Positions 1-5,381 of a stretch of 5,381 nt of DNA are shown in pieces (position 1 is the first letter of the stretch; the number at the start of each line of letters is the position of its first letter). The notes beneath the pieces were generated by a model that was not told the origin of the DNA, did not search any database, and worked only from the letters and a program-made list of their open reading frames with translations. The translations under genes were made by a program, and so were the position numbers. This DNA is from Candidatus Altimarinota bacterium (lineage in GTDB: Bacteria > Patescibacteriota > Gracilibacteria > UBA1369 > LOWO2-01-FULL-3). The stretch spans positions 1 through 5,381 of the forward strand of contig JAOZTS010000080.1 of assembly GCA_029939035.1 (NCBI GenBank), read 5' to 3'.

Positions 1-747
1 TCCCTCACCCAAAGCACATACGCTCTGAGCCACTTCGCACTCATGGTGGGGAAACTGCAAATCCAACCCTCCTCCATGAATATCAAATTTACGGCCTAAA
101 AGTTTATAACTCATTGCACTACATTCTATATGCCAACCAGGCCTTCCTTCACCCCAAGGACTTCCCCAAGAAGGCTCTCCATCCTTTTTGAATTTCCACA
201 AAGCAAAATCATAAGGGTTCCTTTTATTCTTATTAATTTCCACTCGAGCTCCCATCTTCAAATCATCCAAGTTTTGTCCGGATAGCTGACCATAATCCGC
301 AAACCTCTGCACATCAAAATAAACTCCATCTCCATCAATCACGTAAATATATTCACCATCCTCAAGCTTCTTGATTATATCCACTACTGCCTCAATATGT
401 TCCGTAGCCCTTGGTTGATGATTTGGTTTTTCAATGCCCAATGCTGCATAGTCCTTTTCGTACTCTGGGATTATTTTCTCAGCCAATTCAGAGACAGTAA
501 TGCCGTCCTCAGCCGCTCTATTTATCATTTTATCGTCTATATCTGTGTAATTAGACACAAATTTAACATCATACCCCTTCCAACTCAAATATTTCCTGAT
601 AACGTCAAAAGCAACAGCACTACGTCCATGACCTAAATGTGCCACATCATAAACTGTTGGCCCACACACATACATCCCAACTTTCCCCTCATTAATCGGA
701 ACGAAATCTTCTCTCTTATTATTTTTAGTATTGTAAATTTGAATCAT
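1..747 (-). CDS. cysS: Cysteinyl-tRNA synthetase, N-terminal 249 residues (C-terminus off the left edge)
   Basis: Class I aminoacyl-tRNA synthetase that activates cysteine with ATP and loads it onto tRNA-Cys in the cytoplasm. The frame is open from the start codon at 747 to the window edge, giving 249 residues of a family usually about 460 long; the KMSKS loop and anticodon-binding domain lie outside. Visible landmarks: the first zinc cysteine in YVCGPTVYD (C28), the HIGH signature as HLGH (37-40), the class motif [11 protein letters not shown] (65-75), the second zinc cysteine in [10 protein letters not shown] (C209), and the block [17 protein letters not shown] (222-238), which supplies the remaining zinc ligands H234 and E238. 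The four ligands sit at the same residue numbers I recall for the E. coli enzyme, which supports this start. The ATG overlaps the TGA of yggT as ATGA. No strong Shine-Dalgarno precedes it, so translation is probably coupled to yggT. No frameshift or missing key residue is seen in the visible part. Confidence 0.97.
   Translation of the reverse strand, partial: MIQIYNTKNNKREDFVPINEGKVGMYVCGPTVYDVAHLGHGRSAVAFDVIRKYLSWKGYDVKFVSNYTDIDDKMINRAAEDGITVSELAEKIIPEYEKDYAALGIEKPNHQPRATEHIEAVVDIIKKLEDGEYIYVIDGDGVYFDVQRFADYGQLSGQNLDDLKMGARVEINKNKRNPYDFALWKFKKDGEPSWGSPWGEGRPGWHIECSAMSYKLLGRKFDIHGGGLDLQFPHHECEVAQSVCALGEG
744..747 (-). promoter_or_regulatory. ATGA stop-start overlap coupling yggT to cysS
   Basis: Read on the minus strand, these four bases are ATGA: the cysS ATG (747-745) overlaps the yggT TGA (746-744). 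With no clear ribosome binding site upstream of the cysS start, this overlap decides the start and points to re-initiation by ribosomes finishing yggT. It also shows that TGA is a stop in this genome: reading through it would continue out of frame inside cysS. Confidence 0.8.
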
Positions 748-1043
748 AACATCACTAATTCATTTAATAGGTAAACGATAAGGCCTATTAACAAATCGAC
801 TCCTATCAAAGCAATCAAAGGAGATAAATCTATCATCCCAATTTTATGTGGCAATTTTCGAGCTAGATTTATTATCGGATCAGTGACTTCATGTAGAAAT
901 CTCACAACAGGGCCACCGCGACCTCCTGGCCGACCCATTGTGAACCACGAAACCAGAATCCTTCCGATAATCGCATACGTTATCAAATTCCCAAGTATGT
1001 GCAGGAAATTTATTGTGAAGCCAACTAATTGATATTTATCCAT
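744..1043 (-). CDS. YggT/YlmG family small membrane protein
   Basis: A 99-residue integral membrane protein of the YggT (YlmG) family. Two hydrophobic helices (about residues 6-34 and 75-97) flank a short soluble loop. The family pattern is visible: a helix ending in ILVSWF, then a segment with PVVRFLHEVTDPIINLARKLPH (split by family convention into the VRFLHEVTDPI and RKLP parts, about residues 46-66), then IDLSPLIALIGVDLL opening the second helix. Length is normal for a single-repeat member. Family roles are poorly defined; homologues are linked to cell division, osmotic tolerance and, in chloroplasts and cyanobacteria, nucleoid or thylakoid organisation. I infer no specific role here. The glycine-rich GRPGGRGGP stretch (38-46) fills the position of the usually short variable loop. 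It overlaps cysS by four bases and starts 55 bases after the surface protein gene, on the same strand. No Shine-Dalgarno is visible; the base run before the ATG is a T tract. Confidence 0.92.
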   Translation of the reverse strand: MDKYQLVGFTINFLHILGNLITYAIIGRILVSWFTMGRPGGRGGPVVRFLHEVTDPIINLARKLPHKIGMIDLSPLIALIGVDLLIGLIVYLLNELVML

Positions 1044-1068
1044 AAAAAAAGCAGTTTAACTAAAACGG

Positions 1069-1097
1069 ATAGTATCAAAATCCTAACATCAAAACAA
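1069..1097 (-). promoter_or_regulatory. Candidate sigma-70-type promoter for yggT-cysS
   Basis: On the minus strand a weak -35 box TTGTTT (1097-1092) is followed after 17 bases by TACTAT (1074-1069). TGA directly precedes the -10 box, giving an extended TGn element. Transcription would start near 1062, leaving a leader of about 19 bases before the yggT ATG. The spacer length and -10 sequence are the same as in the candidate promoter of the surface protein gene, which strengthens both. The gap is short and A+T-rich, so chance matches are possible. Confidence 0.4.
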
Positions 1098-1098
1098 T

Positions 1099-3195
1099 CT
1101 ATTGATATATATTCTCAGTGTCCTTTTTCGAAGTATACATATAGAAGGCTCCTCCAAGTAATGAACACAGCACTAACCATGTAATTTCTGGGCCGGCTTC
1201 ACTAGGATCACGTTCCATCTCTTCAATAGCTTCTTCACCCGCAGTACCTAACTCTACCTCCAGAGGAACGACTTCTACGATATCCGGCCCAGGAGTACTT
1301 GAAACTATATTGCTGAAATGCTCACTCACATTCCCTTTTTCATCAACAGCAATTACCGCGAAATAATATTCAACTCCATTTTTTAGATTTGGAATGTACC
1401 ACGTAGTTGAATTAGTAAATGTGTCTACAGCTTCTGTAAGCTGGTTAGGAGTCAACCCATAATAAACCCTATAGTTTGTAATCAAAGTCTCCAATGTTTG
1501 TACTGAGTCCCATTGTAAAGAGACTCTACGGTCCGCAGATATTGCAGTTAAACCTGTGACATCAGCCAAAGAAGAATCCTCAATTGGCTCAGGCATTACA
1601 CCTACATTAACAGTAGCCTGATTTTCCAATTTACTTTCATTGCCAAGTTGATCAACGATTACTACTCCAACTGAATACTCTCCAAATTCAATCGGTACAG
1701 CAAATGATCCCTCGTAATACCCAGCGGCATCGTATGTAGTCTCATAAATATTATCTTGAAATAAAATTGCAGCTTGTGAAAGGTCATCTGAAGTATAAAT
1801 CTTAGCACTAATTACAGCACCAGGATCAACCTCCCCAGTTGGGTCCAAAACTACCTGGGCTATTTCTGGCCCGGATGTATCAATATTTACTCCTACTGTG
1901 TCACTCGTCCCTGTAATAGTTCCAACCTCATTAACTGTTGCCACATAAAATGCATGCTCACCATCTGTCAACGCACTGGTTGTGTGCGAAAATTGGCCTG
2001 CCGCATTAGCAACTAGTGAAGCAATTTCTATATCATTATCAAATACTTTCAAAGCTGAACCTGCAGGTGCAGATCCACTGATTACTTGAATACCATTGCT
2101 ATAAGTTCCAGCTGTTGGGTTCGTAATACTTATTGTGCTGGCAGATTGCCCAGATGACTCTGTAACAACGAAATCATATTCCCCGTAAACTGTTACTTCA
2201 TCCAGATCTCGAGCTTCAACTGAATAAGTACCAGCCTGCTGAAAATTTACTGCCAGACTAAAGGTATGAGAACCCAAGTCAGAAGCAGTATAAGTATAGT
2301 CCTCAGGCAAAGTAGCGAAAAATGAATTATCACTAACTACTGAAAACCTTATCGTACCTTCGTAATTAGTCACCTCTTGGTCTAAAGCGTCCATTGCTAC
2401 TAAATCAAAAGTTATGCTTTCACCTACACCAATCGATGCAGGAACATTCTCAAACTCGAATACATCAATAGCTGACGATGAATTACCAGTAGCAGCATAT
2501 ATGTATTTTTCCGGCACATCGTTGTTCACAAATATGTATTCGCTATCATCGAAATAAACAATTTTCGAACGAGAATCCAGTATTACATCCGCTGTTACGT
2601 CATAAATAGAATAGGTAACTGTACCTTTTTCGTTTGACGAGACATCGAAAACAATTTCACCATTACGATCAGTATATTCTGATTGTGCGGCCACTAAATC
2701 ATAAGTAGAACTTGATATCAATTTTACCAAATGATCTACTATTGGGTTTCCGTACTCATCAGACAGTTTTACATTTATTGTAGATTTATCATCAAAAGAC
2801 CTTACGACCTGCTCAGTTGGAGATACAACAGAGTTTGATTGTGAAACCTCTCCGGGATAAACCTCGAACATACTGATGTTTCCGTAATCCAGCTCACTTT
2901 CGTATTTCACAGATACTAAATATTCACCAGCAACTCTTGTGAAATAATCCGACAACTCAGTTTGAGCTATACCATTTTCGTTAGTTATTGCGTCGAGGGT
3001 AGTAGTATCACCATTGGGATCTGTAACATAAAAGTCTATCGACGCATTCGATACTAGCTGTGATGTTCTCAAGTATGTTGAGTAACCAGCAATAGTGTCC
3101 AATCCGTACGCCTCCATACTAGCCGCATTCGCAGTAGCTATGCTCGTAAATAGCAGTGAGGCCAACGTTATTGAATAGAAAATCTTTTTTATCAT
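1099..3195 (-). CDS. Secreted multi-domain Ig-like/FN3 surface protein with C-terminal membrane anchor
   Basis: A 698-residue protein I recognise only by architecture. Residues 1-24 are a signal peptide (MIKK, hydrophobic core, ATANA cleavage site). Beta-sandwich modules follow: two N-terminal Ig/invasin-like units (about 27-113 and 135-215; the second carries the typical LSDEYGNPI strand-turn), a third (about 245-345), a bacterial Ig-like unit beginning SITNPTAGTYSNG and ending VNIDTSGP (about 354-442), another Ig-like unit (about 443-532) with IVDQLGNESK, and a fibronectin type III domain (about 544-635) with VSLQW and LKNGVEYYFAVIAVDEKGN. An acidic stalk (about 640-668, including GEEAIEEMERD) leads to EAGPE, a single membrane helix (about 671-687) and a basic SKKD tail. 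This suits an extracellular adhesin, scaffold or cell-envelope protein held in the membrane, possibly recognised by a sorting enzyme. No enzymatic domain or LPXTG motif is seen. It is transcribed divergently from the PKD-7TM gene and lies upstream of yggT. Ligand and function are unknown. Confidence 0.88.
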   Translation of the reverse strand: MIKKIFYSITLASLLFTSIATANAASMEAYGLDTIAGYSTYLRTSQLVSNASIDFYVTDPNGDTTTLDAITNENGIAQTELSDYFTRVAGEYLVSVKYESELDYGNISMFEVYPGEVSQSNSVVSPTEQVVRSFDDKSTINVKLSDEYGNPIVDHLVKLISSSTYDLVAAQSEYTDRNGEIVFDVSSNEKGTVTYSIYDVTADVILDSRSKIVYFDDSEYIFVNNDVPEKYIYAATGNSSSAIDVFEFENVPASIGVGESITFDLVAMDALDQEVTNYEGTIRFSVVSDNSFFATLPEDYTYTASDLGSHTFSLAVNFQQAGTYSVEARDLDEVTVYGEYDFVVTESSGQSASTISITNPTAGTYSNGIQVISGSAPAGSALKVFDNDIEIASLVANAAGQFSHTTSALTDGEHAFYVATVNEVGTITGTSDTVGVNIDTSGPEIAQVVLDPTGEVDPGAVISAKIYTSDDLSQAAILFQDNIYETTYDAAGYYEGSFAVPIEFGEYSVGVVIVDQLGNESKLENQATVNVGVMPEPIEDSSLADVTGLTAISADRRVSLQWDSVQTLETLITNYRVYYGLTPNQLTEAVDTFTNSTTWYIPNLKNGVEYYFAVIAVDEKGNVSEHFSNIVSSTPGPDIVEVVPLEVELGTAGEEAIEEMERDPSEAGPEITWLVLCSLLGGAFYMYTSKKDTENIYQ

Positions 3196-3221
3196 TGTTT
3201 TTATGTTTTTTTGATCTTAAT

Positions 3222-3250
3222 ATAGTACATCAACACAGCATTTCGTTCAA
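3222..3250 (-). promoter_or_regulatory. Candidate sigma-70-type promoter of the surface protein gene
   Basis: On the minus strand TTGAAC (3250-3245) and TACTAT (3227-3222) are separated by exactly 17 bases. Each box matches four of six consensus positions. The predicted start near 3215 leaves a leader of about 20 bases, A-rich and without a clear Shine-Dalgarno, before the ATG at 3195. TATATT (3223-3218) overlaps as an alternative -10 with a less favourable spacer. The 151-base gap between the divergent genes also carries the plus-strand promoter candidate, so the two blocks could share control elements. Confidence 0.5.
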
Positions 3251-3314
3251 GCCTCACGGCAACAACCGGGGGATACGTCAAGTTTAATAATATGTAGCTT
3301 AAAAAGCACAATTT

Positions 3315-3323
3315 TGCTATTAT
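3315..3323 (+). promoter_or_regulatory. Candidate extended -10 element for the PKD-7TM/ATP-grasp operon
   Basis: TGCTATTAT contains an extended -10 (TGn plus TATTAT, five of six consensus positions). No good -35 hexamer is found 17-18 bases upstream, as is common for extended -10 promoters. Transcription would begin near 3330, about 17 bases before the ATG at 3347. If this is right, the upstream in-frame TTG at 3314 would not be on the transcript, which supports the ATG as the start. Confidence 0.35.
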
Positions 3324-3346
3324 CCACTGGATTATTAATCAATATT

Positions 3347-4888
3347 ATGGCTAAAAAGTTATTACTATTATTTCTGGCATTTTTCACGTTTGTCCCGACC
3401 ATATTCGCACAAGCAGTTGTAGACGGAAGTGCTCCAACGTATCTTCAAGCAGTTATAAACACAGACGAAGCTATAGAAGCAGACAAAAGCACGATTTTTG
3501 ATGCTTCGCAGTCATTCATCCCACATCCTGATAGGACTATCACTTATAGCTGGGATTTTGGAGATGGGAACAAAAACGAAGGAATTGAAGTACTTCACGC
3601 ATACACAGAACAAGGGCCTCATGTAGTAACCCTTACAATTTCAGATGGGGTAAGCGAATCATCCACAACAAAAGATGTATTTTTATACAGGAAGCTAATA
3701 GTACTAATCAGCGATCAGTCAGCAGCAAAAAACAGGATCGAGACCTTAAAAGGGTTTGCTGAGGATCAAGGAGTTTTTATTCGTCTTATTGATAGTTTTG
3801 GAAGTAGCACCGAATTTATTTCCGAAGAAATATTAACAAAGAAACTTACAGAGGAAACATCTAGTCTGCAAAAAGCCAACCAAATAATAATTTGGACAAA
3901 AGAAAACGCAGGTCTAAATGCAATATCTAGATATATCCAGAGTAACAAGGAAAAGCTTCCTACGAATTTTTCACAAAAAACCATTCTAGAACTCGAAAGC
4001 TCAATAATCTCAAACATAAACAGGATTCAACGTCAGTTCGATGTAATAAACCCTAAAAGCATTATTATTGCAAAAGAAGGCGCAATTTACCCATTGATAG
4101 AAAGCTCTGACGATGAAGAGTTCATAGATGCTCTAGAAAAAGGAGGATATGAATACGAAGTAGTTAACGAAAAAAGTGGAAAACTTAGACCATGGAATTT
4201 CATGTCGTATTTCGTAAACATTCTTTTGAATAATGGAGTACCTGACAACACCATAGCTCTTCTACTGTTACTACCTGTGATCGCTACATTCGTTGCGTTT
4301 ATGAAGCAAGTTGTTGGTGCAACTACATTTGGAATCTATACACCATCAATTATCACTCTTTCGTTTTTGATAATAGGTATGCACGCTGGTCTTTTAACAT
4401 TAGCAATTGCGATTGCTGTTGGGGCAGTTGTGAGATCAGGATTAAAAAGAGTCAGGATGCTTTTCATTCCCAAAATGGCGATAGTGATAACAATAGTTTC
4501 ATTAACACTTTTCCTGGTAATCATCTTTAGTAATTACCTAGGTTTATTCAATGCTGAGTTTTTATCTCTAGCCATCTTCCCAATGCTCATTTTGAGCACG
4601 CTTGTGGAGAAATTCGTTAGTGTTAAAACCGAAAAAGGACTTTCATCAGCCACCATTTTAATGACATCAACAGTTGTAGTTTCTATACTGGCCTATTTCA
4701 TCGTAGGAGGTGAAGTTAATCTTGGCATAACAACACTAAAAATTAGTTTCATCAAGAATTTCGTAATGGCATATCCAGAAACAGTCTTCCTTTTATTAAT
4801 TGTAAATTTCCTACTCGGAAAATGGAGTGGTTTGCGAATACTTGAAAGGATCAGGTTTAGAGAAGTACTACGTCACATAGAAGAATAA
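3347..4888 (+). CDS. Secreted PKD domain fused to a seven-helix membrane domain (7TM_transglut/UUP1-like)
   Basis: A 513-residue membrane protein. I chose the ATG at 3347 over an in-frame TTG at 3314 because it puts a signal peptide first (residues 1-23: MAKK, hydrophobic core, cleavage after FAQA). Next come a PKD domain (about 28-113) with SWDFGDG (68-74), HAY (84-86) and VTLTISDG; an unassigned alpha/beta region (about 115-275) with strands RKLIVLIS, VFIRLID, QIIIWT and SIIIAKEG; then seven helices (about 299-319, 332-347, 348-362, 374-395, 404-421, 435-454, 472-490). The helix-1/2 block NTIALLLLLP...KQVVGATTFGIYTP resembles the 7TM domain usually fused to an inactive transglutaminase. Basic loops (363-370, 421-430) and the tail (491-510) fit an outside N-terminus and cytoplasmic C-terminus. 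The protein ends RFREVLRHIEE. The next gene, one base downstream, is the ATP-grasp partner expected for this family. A transglutaminase-like domain is not recognisable. Likely role: envelope sensor or membrane platform for the ligase; substrate unknown. Confidence 0.85.
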   Translation: MAKKLLLLFLAFFTFVPTIFAQAVVDGSAPTYLQAVINTDEAIEADKSTIFDASQSFIPHPDRTITYSWDFGDGNKNEGIEVLHAYTEQGPHVVTLTISDGVSESSTTKDVFLYRKLIVLISDQSAAKNRIETLKGFAEDQGVFIRLIDSFGSSTEFISEEILTKKLTEETSSLQKANQIIIWTKENAGLNAISRYIQSNKEKLPTNFSQKTILELESSIISNINRIQRQFDVINPKSIIIAKEGAIYPLIESSDDEEFIDALEKGGYEYEVVNEKSGKLRPWNFMSYFVNILLNNGVPDNTIALLLLLPVIATFVAFMKQVVGATTFGIYTPSIITLSFLIIGMHAGLLTLAIAIAVGAVVRSGLKRVRMLFIPKMAIVITIVSLTLFLVIIFSNYLGLFNAEFLSLAIFPMLILSTLVEKFVSVKTEKGLSSATILMTSTVVVSILAYFIVGGEVNLGITTLKISFIKNFVMAYPETVFLLLIVNFLLGKWSGLRILERIRFREVLRHIEE

Positions 4889-4889
4889 T

Positions 4890-5381
4890 ATGTTTTTTTC
4901 AAACAAAGGAATATTAGGCATTAACGCTAGAAATCTTTTATATATTCGCCCATATAACAAAAAAAAGGCGATAAAATTAGCCGATGACAAAATTAAAACA
5001 AAACAATTTTTGTCAGCTCGAGATATATCAGTACCAAAAATGTTCTCAGCAATAAGAAGCGTAGAGGAATTAGAGAAATTCGATTTCAATACTCTTCCAA
5101 ATAGCTTTGTTCTAAAACCAAATCATGGGTTTGGTGGAGAGGGGATAATTCCAGTTACAAACAAAAAGGATAACTTTTGGATTACAGCTGGTGGTGACAG
5201 AGTGACAAAAGAAAACCTCAAAGACCACATCCGAGACATAATAGATGGACGATTTTCAATATCAAATATTGGGGATTCAGGCTTTTTCGAACAATACATA
5301 ATTGCCGACGATGTCGTAGGGGCTTATTCATACAAAGGACTACCAGATATTAGAGTCGTGGTTCACAATCTAATTCCAGTC
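4890..5381 (+). CDS. RimK-related ATP-grasp ligase (alpha-L-glutamate ligase-like), N-terminal 164 residues
   Basis: A cytoplasmic ATP-grasp enzyme, open to the right edge; 164 residues are visible of a family about 300-330 long. ATP-grasp enzymes activate a carboxylate as acyl-phosphate and join it to an amine. The match is to the alpha-L-glutamate ligase-like family (TIGR02291-type; related to RimK and the sugar-transfer-associated ATP-grasps), recognised from GILGINARN (7-15), the basic DDKIKTKQFL (32-41), the nucleotide-binding segment FVLKPNHGFGGEGI (73-86, K76 as the likely phosphate-binding lysine), FFEQYI (132-137, adenine-side glutamate region) and the GLPDIRVVV strand (150-158). Catalytic metal-binding residues lie beyond the window. 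The start follows the stop of the PKD-7TM gene by one base (TAATATG); AGAAG six bases upstream is a weak Shine-Dalgarno, so coupling is likely. In other bacteria this family sits beside 7TM/inactive-transglutaminase proteins, as here. The acceptor and the amino acid added are not known. Confidence 0.88.
   Translation, partial: MFFSNKGILGINARNLLYIRPYNKKKAIKLADDKIKTKQFLSARDISVPKMFSAIRSVEELEKFDFNTLPNSFVLKPNHGFGGEGIIPVTNKKDNFWITAGGDRVTKENLKDHIRDIIDGRFSISNIGDSGFFEQYIIADDVVGAYSYKGLPDIRVVVHNLIPV

Noticed and set aside
397..636. Open frame of 79 codons on the plus strand
   Set aside because: It lies wholly antisense to the well-supported cysS coding sequence and has no recognisable domain.
744..746. 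TGA read as glycine or tryptophan (alternative genetic code)
   Set aside because: Read-through would continue out of frame into cysS, and the other genes contain no in-frame TGA while using GGA and TGG normally.
1044..1066. Possible terminator after the surface protein gene: GTTT/AAAC stem followed by seven T on the minus strand
   Set aside because: The stem is only four mostly A-T pairs, two bases separate it from the T run, and it lies between the yggT promoter candidate and the yggT start, where a terminator would block the gene.
1099..3195. Tandem DNA repeats encoding the Ig-like modules
   Set aside because: The modules share a fold pattern only; I see no near-identical DNA repeats between them.
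3314..3346. Upstream TTG start for the PKD-7TM gene, adding 11 residues
   Set aside because: It would put a polar stretch ahead of the signal peptide, lacks a ribosome binding site and overlaps the likely -10 element; the ATG at 3347 fits better.
3766..4017. Open frame of 83 codons on the minus strand
   Set aside because: It is antisense to the alpha/beta region of the PKD-7TM gene, with composition typical of a shadow frame.
4336..4524. Open frame of 62 codons on the minus strand
   Set aside because: It is antisense to the membrane helices of the 7TM domain and has no start signal or family likeness.
4868..5089. Open frame of 73 codons on the minus strand
   Set aside because: It is antisense to the ATP-grasp gene, whose motifs are clear on the plus strand.

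Overview
The window is A+T-rich bacterial DNA carrying five protein genes in two divergent blocks. The minus-strand block reads, in transcription order, a large Ig/FN3-type surface protein (3195 to 1099), a YggT/YlmG membrane protein (1043 to 744) and the N-terminal half of cysteinyl-tRNA synthetase (747 to 1, running off the left edge). The plus-strand block is a secreted PKD-domain protein with seven C-terminal membrane helices (3347 to 4888), followed one base later by an ATP-grasp ligase (from 4890, running off the right edge). I see no rRNA, tRNA, CRISPR array, insertion sequence or near-identical repeat. No gene-free stretch exceeds about 150 bases.

The organism cannot be named with certainty. 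TGA acts as a stop (yggT ends in TGA inside an ATGA overlap with cysS), so the UGA-to-glycine code of Gracilibacteria/Absconditabacteria does not apply here. Tight packing, short leaders with little or no Shine-Dalgarno sequence, and a modular Ig/FN3 surface protein ending in a Gly-Pro-Glu-preceded membrane helix and basic tail fit a member of the Patescibacteria (CPR) such as Peregrinibacteria. This is inference, not proof.

The cysS and yggT genes are housekeeping. Their 4-base ATGA overlap suggests translational coupling. A candidate promoter lies just upstream of yggT, so the pair may be transcribed partly apart from the surface protein gene.

The most interesting part is the right-hand pair. 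The membrane protein's helices match the '7TM' domain that in Proteobacteria is normally fused to an inactive transglutaminase-like domain (UUP1-type proteins). The next gene matches the RimK-related 'alpha-L-glutamate ligase-like' ATP-grasp family that accompanies those proteins. Here the outer part is instead a PKD domain plus an unassigned alpha/beta region. The pair looks like a membrane-linked amide-bond-forming (amidoligase) system with a different outside sensor or binding module. Its substrate is unknown. The divergently transcribed surface protein shares its 151-base upstream region and is a possible, unproven partner.
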